Both the position numbers and the translations under genes were made by a program. Under the pieces are notes generated by a model that made no database searches, had not been told where the DNA came from, and was given only the letters and a program-made list of their open reading frames with translations. Below, one piece after another: positions 47,826-57,729 of a DNA stretch of 64,000 bases. This DNA is from an uncultured Paracoccaceae bacterium (GTDB lineage Bacteria > Pseudomonadota > Alphaproteobacteria > Rhodobacterales > Rhodobacteraceae), in assembly GCA_937883775.1 (NCBI GenBank), contig CAKZXZ010000177.1, forward strand, positions 1 to 64,000. The letters are read 5' to 3'. Positions within the stretch are counted from its first letter, which is position 1. Every line of letters starts with the position of its first letter.

Positions 47826-48484
47826 GGCACCTCTTTACCCGCCCAATCAAAAAAGCCGCCTGTTTGCTCAACCCGCAAGTCACCAATCACAGTCAGCAGA
47901 TTTTCAGCAGCCTCGGCGGCCGGAACCGTCTTGTGACGACCTGCATATTTTTCGGTAAAGCGGGTCGCGACCGTTCCAGGATGCAGCGCGACCAGAATGG
48001 CCTCTTTGTGCGAACGCCCAATCTCAATCGCAGTGGAATGCACGATCTGGTTCACCGCGGCTTTTGCCGTCCGGTACGAATACCAGCCGCCCAAGCCATT
48101 ATCCCCGATAGACCCGACACGCGCAGACAGAACGGCAATGACAGCGCGCCTATCCTTCGGGACCAACCTAAGCGCATGTTTCAGAACCATCGCAGGGCCA
48201 AGCGTGTTCAGCTTGAACTGCGCCAGCAATGCTTCGGGGGCCAAAGCTTTGATGCTCTTTTCTGGCACATGCCCGTCAATTTCCAAGGCGCCCGTTGCGA
48301 CAAAAATCAAGTCAAAAGAGCCGTGAAGCGCTCCAAGGGCAGCCGCAACCGACGCCTCCGAGGTCACGTCCAGACCGTCTTGCGACCGTGACAAGCCGAC
48401 CACGGCGACGCCCCGGGCCTCTAGGGCGGCTTTGACAGCGTTGCCGATCCCGCCGCTGTCTCCGATTATCAATGCGCGTTCCAT
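47819..48484 (-). CDS. SDR family protein paired with photolyase
   Basis: A 221-residue short-chain dehydrogenase of the CsgA-like subgroup. The nucleotide motif is ALIIGDSGGIGNAVKAALEA (residues about 4-23), with VATGAL in place of NNAG. The active-site YxxxK is in GGWYSYRTAKAAVNQIV about residue 137. Its stop lies 7 bases inside the photolyase gene, so it is the first gene of a two-gene operon. In Rhodobacteraceae an SDR gene often sits next to cryB-type photolyases. Its substrate is unknown. The divergent neighbour is the leuA leader. Confidence 0.88.
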   Translation of the reverse strand: MERALIIGDSGGIGNAVKAALEARGVAVVGLSRSQDGLDVTSEASVAAALGALHGSFDLIFVATGALEIDGHVPEKSIKALAPEALLAQFKLNTLGPAMVLKHALRLVPKDRRAVIAVLSARVGSIGDNGLGGWYSYRTAKAAVNQIVHSTAIEIGRSHKEAILVALHPGTVATRFTEKYAGRHKTVPAAEAAENLLTVIGDLRVEQTGGFFDWAGKEVPW

Positions 48485-48568
48485 GGCGGTGTCACATAAG
48501 AGGCCGCCCCACTCCGTCAAATCGACAAAGCACTTTTCATTCATCAATGCTGCGGTATAACAGGACCC

Positions 48569-48649
48569 ATGATGACAATTGGCCATACCCAAGTCGCCCC
48601 CAGCTTTTCGCTGCGCGCTGGCCTATTGCTTCTCCTTAGCCGCCTCTGA
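48569..48649 (+). CDS. leuL: leuA leader peptide (leucine attenuation)
   Basis: A 26-residue open frame, MMTIGHTQVAPSFSLRAG followed by five Leu, then SRL. The five leucines use consecutive codons CTA-TTG-CTT-CTC-CTT (48623-48637), several of them rare in this GC-rich genome, and a sixth Leu precedes the stop. An AGGA site lies 3-6 bases before ATG 48569. The stop TGA 48647-48649 is inside the first of two overlapping hairpins, and leuA starts 75 bases later. This is the classic design of a transcription attenuator sensing charged tRNA-Leu. Similar leu leaders are described in proteobacteria. Confidence 0.8.
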   Translation: MMTIGHTQVAPSFSLRAGLLLLLSRL

Positions 48650-48692
48650 GCGTGCCTGTTGGCGCGACCGCTCAGGGGAGATTTCGCGCCAA
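48647..48692 (+). promoter_or_regulatory. Mutually exclusive leader hairpins upstream of leuA
   Basis: TGAGCG (48647-48652) pairs with CGCTCA (48669-48674). TTGGCGCG (48659-48666) pairs perfectly with CGCGCCAA (48685-48692). The two overlap and cannot form together. The second has no T-run, so it may act at translation or with Rho rather than as a textbook terminator. It begins at the leader peptide stop. Confidence 0.6.
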
Positions 48693-48724
48693 ATGCTAAG
48701 GAAACAAAACATAAGAGATATGAT

Positions 48725-50296
48725 ATGACGAATTCGATCAAACAGGATCGCGTGCTGATCTTTGACACCACACTGCGTGACGGCGAACAAAGTCCTGGCG
48801 CCACCATGAGCCATGCCGAAAAGCTCGAGATTGCCGCACTTCTTGATGAGATGGGCGTCGATATTATCGAGGCAGGCTTCCCAATCGCCTCGGAAGGCGA
48901 TTTCAACGCCGTGAAAGAAATTGCCGAGCGGTCGGTAAATTCGGTGATCTGTGGCCTCGCCCGCGCGAATGTCAAAGATATCGACCGATGCTGGGCAGCG
49001 GTCAAACACGCGCCCAAGCCGCGCATCCATACCTTTATCGGCACTTCACCCCTGCACCGCGATATCACCGCGCTTGACCCGGACCAGATGGCCGAGCGGA
49101 TCCACGAAACAGTCACGCACGCCCGCAACCTGTGCGACAACGTGCAATGGTCCCCGATGGACGCAACACGCACCGAAACCGATTATCTCTATCGGGTCGT
49201 GGAAATTGCGATCAAAGCCGGTGCGACCACGATCAACATCCCCGATACAGTCGGCTATACCGCACCTCGCGAAAGTGCGCAGATCATCGAAGACCTGATC
49301 GTGAACGTGCCGGGCGCAGATACAATCACCTTTGCCACCCACTGTCACAACGACCTCGGCATGGCGACCGCCAACGCACTGGCTGCTGTCGATGCAGGAG
49401 CGCGCCAGATCGAGTGTACGATCAATGGTCTGGGCGAGCGCGCTGGCAACACGGCACTCGAAGAAGTCGTCATGGCCTTGCGCGTGCGCAACGACATCAT
49501 GCCGTTCCAAACCGGTATCGACACCACCAAGATCATGAATATCTCGCGCCGTGTGGCGACCGTTTCTGGCTTCCCGGTGCAGTTCAACAAAGCCATCGTA
49601 GGCAAGAACGCCTTTCTGCATGAAAGTGGCATCCATCAGGACGGTGTTCTGAAAAACGCAGAAACCTTCGAGATCATGAAGCCTGAGGATATTGGCCTTA
49701 ACGATACTAACCTCGTCATGGGTAAACACTCGGGACGCGCGGCACTGCGGTCAAAGCTCAATGACCTCGGGTTTGATCTGGCCGACAATCAGCTCAACGA
49801 CGTGTTCGTACGTTTCAAGGAACTGGCTGATCGTAAAAAGGAAATCTACGACGACGATCTGGTTGCCCTGATGTCAGATGCCCGCCCCGAGGACGAGCGC
49901 CTGAAGGTTAAGTTCCTGCGCGTGATCTGCGGTACTGAAGCTCCGCAATCGGCCGACCTGACGATGCTCATTGACGGCAAAGAGCAACAGGTAACCGCGC
50001 AAGGCGACGGGCCGGTCGATGCGACTTTCAATGCGGTCAAAGCTCTTTTCGCGCATGAAGCGCGCCTGCAGCTTTACCAGGTGCATGCCGTGACTGAAGG
50101 AACTGATGCGCAAGCAACGGTCAGCGTCCGAATGGAGGAAAACGGGATCATCGTCACCGGCCAATCCGCCGATACCGACACCGTTGTCGCCTCTGCCAAG
50201 GCCTATGTCAGCGCGCTTAATCGGCTGCTGATGCGCCGCGAACAGGCAGGACCGGATGGTGACAAGCGCGTTGTGACCTACAAAGACGTGTCCTGA
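48725..50296 (+). CDS. leuA: 2-isopropylmalate synthase
   Basis: A 523-residue cytoplasmic enzyme that condenses acetyl-CoA and 2-oxoisovalerate, the first committed step of leucine synthesis. Catalytic TIM-barrel motifs: FDTTLRDGEQSPGATM (residues about 13-28), metal-binding HCH in ATHCHNDLGMATANAL about residue 204, and NGLGERAGNTALEEVVMAL about residue 235. The C-terminal LeuA dimer domain (from about residue 400) is the leucine-feedback allosteric site. ATG 48725 is set by the conserved beginning. A leader peptide rich in Leu codons and overlapping hairpins lies upstream, so expression should follow leucine supply. No other leu gene is nearby. Confidence 0.95.
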   Translation: MTNSIKQDRVLIFDTTLRDGEQSPGATMSHAEKLEIAALLDEMGVDIIEAGFPIASEGDFNAVKEIAERSVNSVICGLARANVKDIDRCWAAVKHAPKPRIHTFIGTSPLHRDITALDPDQMAERIHETVTHARNLCDNVQWSPMDATRTETDYLYRVVEIAIKAGATTINIPDTVGYTAPRESAQIIEDLIVNVPGADTITFATHCHNDLGMATANALAAVDAGARQIECTINGLGERAGNTALEEVVMALRVRNDIMPFQTGIDTTKIMNISRRVATVSGFPVQFNKAIVGKNAFLHESGIHQDGVLKNAETFEIMKPEDIGLNDTNLVMGKHSGRAALRSKLNDLGFDLADNQLNDVFVRFKELADRKKEIYDDDLVALMSDARPEDERLKVKFLRVICGTEAPQSADLTMLIDGKEQQVTAQGDGPVDATFNAVKALFAHEARLQLYQVHAVTEGTDAQATVSVRMEENGIIVTGQSADTDTVVASAKAYVSALNRLLMRREQAGPDGDKRVVTYKDVS

Positions 50297-50344
50297 TCCT
50301 GCAGACAGCGGCAAAAACGCGCTGATATGGCCGGATCAGGCCCT

Positions 50345-50372
50345 TTCACAGCGTCCCATTGCCTCGTATAAG
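50345..50372 (+). promoter_or_regulatory. Candidate mreB operon promoter
   Basis: TTCACA (50345-50350), 16 bases, TATAAG (50367-50372): 5 of 6 matches to each of the -35 and -10 consensus. The start point would be near 50379, 59 bases before mreB and right at the foot of the hairpin at 50379. Confidence 0.5.
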
Positions 50373-50378
50373 CTCACC

Positions 50379-50410
50379 ACGCCCGCGGCTGACAGAGTCG
50401 CGGGCGTTTT
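50379..50410 (+). terminator. Terminator-type hairpin between leuA and mreB
   Basis: ACGCCCGCG, 11-base loop, CGCGGGCGT (9-bp stem) then TTT (50408-50410). It is 82 bases past leuA, so it can terminate leuA. It also begins at the predicted start point of the mre operon, so it could be a 5' cap hairpin of the mreB mRNA or an attenuator. Confidence 0.75.
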
Positions 50411-50425
50411 GGAATATTGGGGTAA

Positions 50426-51475
<1,050 letters not shown>

Positions 51476-51502
51476 CCGATTTGACCCGCACGGGGGCAAC
51501 CC

Positions 51503-52414
51503 TTGGCACGAGACACGTCCAGACGCGATGACTATGTCCGCCCGATCCGCCGTCTGCTGATCGGGCTCTTGGTGGTTGTGCTGTTCGGTGTCTTCTTGCT
51601 TTGGCGTATCGACAGCCCCCGCGTCGAACGTCTAAGGGCCAATCTTGTCGATCAGATTGTGCCGAATTTCGAATGGGCCATGGCCCCCGTGACTGCGACA
51701 ACAAACATCGTCGCTGACTTCCGCTCTTACCGGAAAATCTACGAGCAAAACCAAGAGCTTCGCCGAGAATTGCGCCAAATGCAGGCTTGGAAGGAAGCCG
51801 CCCTCCAGCTTGAGCAGAAGAACGCAAAGCTGCTGGATCTCAACAAGGTTCGACTTGATCCAAAACTGACCTTCGTCACCGGCGTCGTTCTGGCCGATAG
51901 CGGCTCACCCTTTCGCCAGTCAGTGCTCTTAAACATTGGTGCGCGCGACGGCATTCAGGACGGGTGGGCCACCACAGATGGCTTGGGCCTTGTCGGGCGC
52001 ATCTCAGGCGTTGGGGATCGCACCGCCCGTGTCATCCTGCTGACAGACAGCAATTCACGGCTGCCGGTGACAATACAACCCTCCGGTCAGCGTGCACTTT
52101 TGGCCGGTGACAATTCCCCCACACCTCTGGTCGAATTTCTCGAAGATCCAGACCTCGTACGCCCCGGTGACCGTGTCGTGTCTTCTGGCGATGGCGGTGT
52201 CTTTCCCGCAGGTCTTTTGATCGGTCAGGTCGCCCAAGGACCGGATCGCCGCCTGCGCGTCAGGCTATCGGCCGACTATGAGCGGCTCGAATTCCTCCGC
52301 GTTTTACGCTCGCGCTCGGTCGAGGTCATCGACGAGCCCGGTCACCTGATCGGGCCCTTGCCTGCACGCCCAACTGCCGAAATCACACCACCGGTCGAGC
52401 CTGCCGATGGCTGA
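51503..52414 (+). CDS. mreC: Rod-shape-determining protein MreC
   Basis: A 303-residue single-pass inner-membrane protein whose periplasmic domain activates PBP2. A cytoplasmic N-terminus is followed by the helix RLLIGLLVVVLFGVFLLWRI (residues about 17-36), then a coiled coil around residues 70-105 (YEQNQELRRELRQMQAWKEA), and the MreC beta domain (VNIGARDGIQDGW-like as LLNIGARDGIQDGWATTDGL, ending about residue 280). The start is a TTG at 51503; no good ATG exists nearby, and GGGGG is the only ribosome-site-like sequence. It lies 27 bases after mreB, and its stop overlaps the mreD start by 8 bases. Confidence 0.93.
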   Translation: MARDTSRRDDYVRPIRRLLIGLLVVVLFGVFLLWRIDSPRVERLRANLVDQIVPNFEWAMAPVTATTNIVADFRSYRKIYEQNQELRRELRQMQAWKEAALQLEQKNAKLLDLNKVRLDPKLTFVTGVVLADSGSPFRQSVLLNIGARDGIQDGWATTDGLGLVGRISGVGDRTARVILLTDSNSRLPVTIQPSGQRALLAGDNSPTPLVEFLEDPDLVRPGDRVVSSGDGGVFPAGLLIGQVAQGPDRRLRVRLSADYERLEFLRVLRSRSVEVIDEPGHLIGPLPARPTAEITPPVEPADG

Positions 52415-52943
52415 ACAAACTGCAAATCGCCCCTTCGCCTTCTGGGCGCTTTATGCGGGCCTCGGCGTCTTTGTGATCTTTGTCCAACTGCTCCCGCTCG
52501 AAACAGAGCCGCGTCGCTGGGCGGCTCCTGACTATATGATGTGCCTTGCCTATGCATGGGTCTTGCGCCGCCCCGACGCGGTGCCGGCCCTGCTTGTCGC
52601 CACAATTGTCCTGCTCGCAGATTTCCTGTTCCAGCGCCCGCCTGGGCTATGGGCGGCTTTCGTTGTGATTGGCCTCGAAGTCCTGCGGTCGCGCGCAATC
52701 TTCATGCGTGGCGGAACCTTCCTGCTTGAGTGGTTCACCGTGATCGTGGTGATTGGCCTTGTCATTGTCGCTCATCGCCTTGGTCTGATGCTGTTTCTCA
52801 TCGAACCTGCCCCGCTCGCCCTTGACGCAAGTCTGTTTTTATCCACCGCCTTCGCATATCCTGTGATGGTCGCCGCTTCGCATTATCTCTTCGGAGTACG
52901 CAAAGCCGCCCCCGGCGAATATGATCCTGTTGAGGCCCGATAA
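52407..52943 (+). CDS. mreD: Rod-shape-determining protein MreD
   Basis: A 178-residue membrane protein with about five helices (starting FAFWALYAGLGVFVIFVQLL, then DAVPALLVATIVLLADFLF, GLWAAFVVIGLEVL, FLLEWFTVIVVIGLVIVAHR, LDASLFLSTAFAYPVMVAAS), the MreD pattern, and typical length. It bridges MreC and the PBP2-RodA pair. Its ATG overlaps the end of mreC by 8 bases, and PBP2 starts directly after its TAA. It is the third gene of the mre operon. Sequence conservation in MreD is low, so the call rests on topology and position. Confidence 0.92.
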   Translation: MAEQTANRPFAFWALYAGLGVFVIFVQLLPLETEPRRWAAPDYMMCLAYAWVLRRPDAVPALLVATIVLLADFLFQRPPGLWAAFVVIGLEVLRSRAIFMRGGTFLLEWFTVIVVIGLVIVAHRLGLMLFLIEPAPLALDASLFLSTAFAYPVMVAASHYLFGVRKAAPGEYDPVEAR

Positions 52944-54890
52944 ATGCGCAAGTCACAACGCGAAATTCACGAAAGCAGCCGCAGGCTAGGCCGCCGCGCA
53001 CTAATTCTGGGCGGTATGCAACTGGTCTTTGTGGCCGGGCTTGGCCTGCGCATGCGGCATCTCCAGATCGAGAAGTCCGACCAGTTTCGCCTTCTGGCCG
53101 AAGAAAATCGGATCAACCTGCGGCTCATTCCACCCGCCCGCGGGTTAATCTACGACCGCGACGGGACCGTGATCGCCGATAACGAACAAAACTACCGGAT
53201 CGTGATGGTGCGCGAGGATGCGGGCGATGTGGACGACACGCTTGCGCGACTGTCATCGCTGGTACCGCTCGACCCCGAAGATCTGGACCGCGCCCGCAAG
53301 GAGCTTAAACGGCGCAGTCCCTTTGTGCCGGTCACTGTCGCCGAGCGTGTTCCATGGGAAGACATCGCAAAAGTCGCCGTAAACGCCCCTGCGCTACCGG
53401 GTATCAGCGGCGAAGTTGGCTTGTCTCGCGTCTACCCGATGAAGCGCGATTATGCCCATATCCTTGGTTATGTCGGTCCGGTCAGTGACTTTGATCTCAG
53501 CCGTATCGACGATCAAGATCCGTTACTGCAAATTCCACGCTTTCAGATCGGTAAAACCGGGGTCGAGGTCAAACATGAACGCGATCTGCGCGGCAAAGCA
53601 GGCAATCGCCAGATCGAGGTAAACGCGCTGGGCCGTGTGATCCGTGAACTCGACCGCATCGAAGGCCAGCCCGGCGACGACCTTCAACTGACCGTTGACA
53701 CAGACTTGCAAAACTATGTGCAGGCGCGATTGGAAGGCGAAGCCGCATCAGCCGTGGTGATGGATACGCAAACCGGGGATCTGTTGGCAATTGGGTCCGC
53801 CCCCAGCTTTGATCCCAATCTGTTCGTCCGTGGTATCTCCAGCAATGCGTACAACGCGCTGCGAGACAACAAGTATCGCCCCTTCCGGTCCAAAGCAGTA
53901 CAGGATATCTACCCGCCCGGCTCCACCTTCAAGATGATTACAGCCCTCGCGGCGCTCGAGGACGGCGTCATCGGCGTCGATGAAACGGTGTATTGCCCCG
54001 GGCACACCACCGTTTCAGGTCTGCGGTTTCACTGTTGGAAGCGTGCGGGACATGGCAACATGAACCTGCATGACAGCCTCGTGCAAAGCTGCGATGTGTA
54101 TTACTACGATATCGCCCAACGCGTCGGGATCGAAAAAATCAGCGCCATGGCCAAGCGTTTCGGAATTGGCGTGGATCACGATTTGCCGATGTCCGCTGTC
54201 GCCAGCGGTCTCGCGCCCACCAAGGAATGGAAGCGCACAGTACGCGATGCGGAATGGCGCATCGGTGACACGGTCAACGCCTCTATCGGGCAGGGCTATG
54301 TTCTAGCCTCTCCGCTGCAACTTGCAGTCATGAGCGCACGTCTGGCCTCGGGTCGTGCGATCAGCCCAAGGCTTATCAAATCGGTCAATGGCGTGGATAC
54401 CCTGATCCGTGATGGCGGGCCACTGGACGTGAATGCAAACATGCTCAAACGCGTTCAAGATGCGATGTTTGCGGTCTCCAACCATCGGCGCGGGACGGGC
54501 TATCGCTCGCGTATTATCGAAGACAGCTACCGCATGGCGGGCAAAACGGGCACGTCACAAGTCCGCCGGATCACCGCCGAAGAACGCGCGCGCGGTGTGA
54601 CCCGCAACGAGGATCTTCCATGGGAGCGGCGCGACCATGCGCTCTGGGTCAATTATGCGCCCTACGAAAACCCGCGTATCGCGGTGTCGGTCGTCGTCGA
54701 ACATGGCGGCGGCGGCTCCAAGGCGGCAGCCCCCATCGGACGCGATATCACCTTACGAGCGCTTTACGGTCAGGTGCCCCCACTTGAGGCCTACCCCACC
54801 GGCGCAAGAGACGACGTACAAAAGCGGCACGATAACATGAACCTGCGCACCCCTGAGACAGGCGACAGCACGGGCCGCGACCGCGCATGA
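52944..54890 (+). CDS. mrdA: Penicillin-binding protein 2 (elongation transpeptidase)
   Basis: A 648-residue class B penicillin-binding protein, the transpeptidase of the elongasome. After a short cytoplasmic part comes one membrane helix (ALILGGMQLVFVAGLGLRM, residues about 19-37) and the pedestal. The transpeptidase domain carries SxxK in YPPGSTFKMITALAALED about residue 332 (catalytic Ser in STFK), SxN-type SCD in LVQSCDVYYYDIAQRVG about residue 382, and KTG in RMAGKTGTSQVRR about residue 535. It starts on the base after the mreD TAA and is coupled to rodA by ATGA. It partners with RodA in lateral wall synthesis. Confidence 0.96.
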   Translation: MRKSQREIHESSRRLGRRALILGGMQLVFVAGLGLRMRHLQIEKSDQFRLLAEENRINLRLIPPARGLIYDRDGTVIADNEQNYRIVMVREDAGDVDDTLARLSSLVPLDPEDLDRARKELKRRSPFVPVTVAERVPWEDIAKVAVNAPALPGISGEVGLSRVYPMKRDYAHILGYVGPVSDFDLSRIDDQDPLLQIPRFQIGKTGVEVKHERDLRGKAGNRQIEVNALGRVIRELDRIEGQPGDDLQLTVDTDLQNYVQARLEGEAASAVVMDTQTGDLLAIGSAPSFDPNLFVRGISSNAYNALRDNKYRPFRSKAVQDIYPPGSTFKMITALAALEDGVIGVDETVYCPGHTTVSGLRFHCWKRAGHGNMNLHDSLVQSCDVYYYDIAQRVGIEKISAMAKRFGIGVDHDLPMSAVASGLAPTKEWKRTVRDAEWRIGDTVNASIGQGYVLASPLQLAVMSARLASGRAISPRLIKSVNGVDTLIRDGGPLDVNANMLKRVQDAMFAVSNHRRGTGYRSRIIEDSYRMAGKTGTSQVRRITAEERARGVTRNEDLPWERRDHALWVNYAPYENPRIAVSVVVEHGGGGSKAAAPIGRDITLRALYGQVPPLEAYPTGARDDVQKRHDNMNLRTPETGDSTGRDRA

Positions 54891-56026
54891 GCTATCTTGA
54901 ATACAATCTAAAAACCGTTCCGGCCGGACCCACCAAGATTTTCTACATCAATTGGGCGCTTTTCCTGCTGATCTGCGCGGTCGCTGGCGTCGGTTTTTTG
55001 ATGCTCTATTCCGTCGCCGGAGGCTCGCTCACCCCGTGGGCTGGCCAACAGATGGAGCGTTTTGCCATGGGGGTCGTGCTGATGTTCATCGTCGCCATGA
55101 TCCCGATCTGGTTTTGGCGCAATATCGCGGCTGTGGCGTTTGGGTTCTCATTTATCCTTCTTCTATATGTTGAATTCTTCGGTGTTGTCGGCATGGGTGC
55201 CCAGCGCTGGATCAACCTAGGCTTTATGCGGTTGCAACCTTCCGAGCTTACGAAGATCACGCTCGTGATGCTACTGGCCGCCTATTACGACTGGCTGCCG
55301 CAAGACAAAGTGTCCCGACCGCTATGGGTACTGATCCCGCTGGTGATGATCCTTGCCCCTGTCTTCTTGGTACTGACACAACCAGACCTCGGCACATCGA
55401 TCCTGCTGACAGCGGGTGGCGGGATCATGATGTTTCTCGCTGGCGTTCACTGGCTTTACTTCGCCGTTGTGATCCTTGCAGGGGTTGTACTAGTCTATGC
55501 TGTCCTGGTCAGCCGCGGCACTGAATGGCAGTTGCTGAACGACTACCAATATCGCCGAATTGATACCTTCATCGATCCCTCAACTGATCCGCTTGGTGCA
55601 GGCTATCACATCACTCAGTCCAAAATTGCGCTGGGCTCTGGCGGTTGGACGGGGCGCGGCTTTATGCAAGGTACGCAATCGCGGCTGAACTTCCTGCCCG
55701 AAAAGCACACCGACTTTATCTTTACCACACTGGCCGAAGAGTTCGGCTTTGTCGGCGCGTTCTCCCTTCTGGTCCTCTATGCGCTTATCATCGTTTTTTG
55801 CGTCATCGCGGCCATGCGGATGAAAGACCGGTTCTCTTCCCTTTTGACGCTTGGCATCGCCGCGACGTTCTTTTTGTTCTTCGCCGTGAACATGTCGATG
55901 GTCATGGGTCTTGCTCCGGTCGTCGGGGTGCCGTTGCCACTGGTCAGCTATGGCGGATCGGCGATGCTGGTGCTGATGGCAGCCTTCGGACTGGTCCAAA
56001 GCGCGCATGTCCACAGGGCGCGCTAA
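54887..56026 (+). CDS. rodA: Peptidoglycan polymerase RodA (SEDS family)
   Basis: A 379-residue SEDS glycosyltransferase with ten predicted helices. It polymerises lipid II with PBP2 during elongation. Family landmarks: FFGVVGMGAQRWINLGFMRL (about residues 97-116), LQPSELTKI, VLTQPDLGTSILLTAGGG, the FLPEKHTDFIFTTLAEEFGF block (residues about 267-286), and the C-terminal PVVGVPLPLVSYGGSAML (about 345-362). ATG 54887 overlaps the mrdA stop (ATGA). It closes the mre operon. The next gene starts 3 bases later and may be cotranscribed. Confidence 0.96.
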   Translation: MSYLEYNLKTVPAGPTKIFYINWALFLLICAVAGVGFLMLYSVAGGSLTPWAGQQMERFAMGVVLMFIVAMIPIWFWRNIAAVAFGFSFILLLYVEFFGVVGMGAQRWINLGFMRLQPSELTKITLVMLLAAYYDWLPQDKVSRPLWVLIPLVMILAPVFLVLTQPDLGTSILLTAGGGIMMFLAGVHWLYFAVVILAGVVLVYAVLVSRGTEWQLLNDYQYRRIDTFIDPSTDPLGAGYHITQSKIALGSGGWTGRGFMQGTQSRLNFLPEKHTDFIFTTLAEEFGFVGAFSLLVLYALIIVFCVIAAMRMKDRFSSLLTLGIAATFFLFFAVNMSMVMGLAPVVGVPLPLVSYGGSAMLVLMAAFGLVQSAHVHRAR

Positions 56027-56029
56027 CGA

Positions 56030-56959
56030 ATGATTAATGTCCTTTTTGCAGCGCTTGATATGCGCTGGGATCAATATGAACAGCCGCTCAAGACAGCCTT
56101 CGAAGACGCTGGATTGATCGTTGATCTGCGCCGGGAGTTTCCTCCAGAAAAGGTCGATTACATCGTCTATGCTCCAAACAGCGACCTACGGGATTTCACG
56201 CCCTATACCCGCGCCAAGGCTGTTCTAAACCTTTGGGCCGGGGTCGAGGGGATCACCGGAAATGCAACCCTGACGCAACCCCTTGCCCGTATGGTGGATC
56301 ATGGCCTGACTGATGGCATGATCGAATGGGTAACAGGCCACGTCCTGCGCCATCATCTTGGGATGGACGCACATATCCACGGGCTGTCCGGTGAATGGCG
56401 CAATGTGGCACCGCCACTGGCCAAAGACCGTCCCGTTACCATCCTCGGCCTCGGCGAACTGGGTGCCGCCTGCGCGCAGATGCTGGCGCATCTGAATTTC
56501 GACGTTACCGGTTGGAGCCGCCGCCCCAAGAAGATCGACGGCATCACATGCCTGGCTGGACCCGACGGGCTGGTACAGGCGCTTGGCAGTGCAGAAATTG
56601 TGGTGCTACTACTGCCGCTTACCACGCAGACCGAAGATATTCTGGACGCCACCACACTGGCTCAACTTCCCAAAGGTGCGGTTATTGTGAACCCGGGGCG
56701 CGGTGGTTTGATTGACGATGACGCCCTGATTTCGGCCTTGGACAGCGGCCATATCAGCCATGCAACGCTCGACGTTTTTCGGGTGGAGCCTTTGCCCAAG
56801 GAGCACCCCTACTGGGCACATCCACGCGTGACCGTAACACCCCATATCGCATCCGAGACGCGGGCCAAGTCCGCCGCCCGTGTTATTGCAGAAAACATTC
56901 GTCGTGGGGAAAGCGGTGCACCATTCCTGTACCTTGTCGACCGCAGCGCCGGATATTAA
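56030..56959 (+). CDS. ghrA: Glyoxylate/hydroxypyruvate reductase A-like (D-2-hydroxyacid dehydrogenase)
   Basis: A 309-residue NAD(P)-dependent D-2-hydroxyacid dehydrogenase of the GhrA type, reducing glyoxylate or hydroxypyruvate in the cytoplasm. The Rossmann motif is TILGLGELGAACAQML (residues about 137-152), with SRRPKK after strand 2 indicating NADPH. Catalytic residues: Arg in NPGRGGLIDDD, Glu in VEPLPKEHPYW and His in VTPHIASETR (residues about 272-281). It starts 3 bases after rodA; the link with wall synthesis is probably only positional. The TAA shares TTAA with the sseB-like stop. Confidence 0.92.
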   Translation: MINVLFAALDMRWDQYEQPLKTAFEDAGLIVDLRREFPPEKVDYIVYAPNSDLRDFTPYTRAKAVLNLWAGVEGITGNATLTQPLARMVDHGLTDGMIEWVTGHVLRHHLGMDAHIHGLSGEWRNVAPPLAKDRPVTILGLGELGAACAQMLAHLNFDVTGWSRRPKKIDGITCLAGPDGLVQALGSAEIVVLLLPLTTQTEDILDATTLAQLPKGAVIVNPGRGGLIDDDALISALDSGHISHATLDVFRVEPLPKEHPYWAHPRVTVTPHIASETRAKSAARVIAENIRRGESGAPFLYLVDRSAGY

Positions 56960-57729
56960 CGCAATATCGGAGGCGCATCCGGATCACTGCCCGGGGCGGA
57001 TCGTTCGACAGGTTCTTCAGGCTGTGGAAGATCAAACCGCAGCCCAACCCGTGACAGCCGGGCCGCCATCGGATCACTGGCTTTGAAAAACGCCACGTCC
57101 AGCGCTCCCGCCTCGATGCCACTAAAGGTTAATGCCTCGCTCACAGCTTTTGCCAGCGCGTCCTCAGCCCCTGACGCGGCATCAATAAAGGCCAGCATAT
57201 GGGTTTTGGCACCACCCTCGTATTCCACGCCAACCAGATACGCCATAGGTGCAAGGCCAGTCGCCGTCGCAAGTTTGGCATCAAGCGCAGCAAGCAAACT
57301 GTCTGGCAATCCGGCAGGTGAAGACACTTCAATCGGGCGCGCTTCGACCTCATCTGGCGCATGCGCCAGCGTATCGGCCAGCCACGCCACCGCATCGGCA
57401 GGCAATAGCGTCGCTGAGGGGGCAACATCGAGGTTGATACCCAGACCGACACGCTGCCCTGCTAACATCTGTGCGATCACCCGACCAGATAGCGCGGCAT
57501 ACGGAACGATCTTGCCAGCAAAGCTGGAAAGCCTGTCTTCGCGGTCAAAAACCAGCACATATTGTGCGTCACCCAAGTCAAAAACCTCGGGCGTCAACTG
57601 ATCGCCCTCGGCCTCACTTTGCAACAGCAAAAACAACTCGCTATCGGCCACACGCTCAAAAAAGGCGAGCCGCTTGGCATCGCTGTCATCCATCGTCGCA
57701 TGGGCACGATCCAGCGCAGTTTCAGTCAT
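56956..57729 (-). CDS. SseB family protein
   Basis: A 257-residue protein of the SseB family. The N-terminal SseB domain runs from about residue 14 to 140 with ALDRAHATMDDSDAKRLAFF, FLLLQSEAEGDQLTPEVFDL, QYVLVFDREDRLSSFAG and the turn PYAALSGRVIAQMLAGQRVG. E. coli SseB enhances rhodanese activity; the general function is unknown. The C-terminus is Pro- and acid-rich (residues about 240-257). It is downstream of the glycosylase gene with an 8-base overlap, so both are in one operon. Its TAA shares TTAA with ghrA. Confidence 0.88.
   Translation of the reverse strand: MTETALDRAHATMDDSDAKRLAFFERVADSELFLLLQSEAEGDQLTPEVFDLGDAQYVLVFDREDRLSSFAGKIVPYAALSGRVIAQMLAGQRVGLGINLDVAPSATLLPADAVAWLADTLAHAPDEVEARPIEVSSPAGLPDSLLAALDAKLATATGLAPMAYLVGVEYEGGAKTHMLAFIDAASGAEDALAKAVSEALTFSGIEAGALDVAFFKASDPMAARLSRVGLRFDLPQPEEPVERSAPGSDPDAPPILR

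Noticed and set aside
48659..48724. 22-codon upstream extension of leuA
   Set aside because: It runs through the attenuator hairpins and is not family-like; the conserved start is at 48725.
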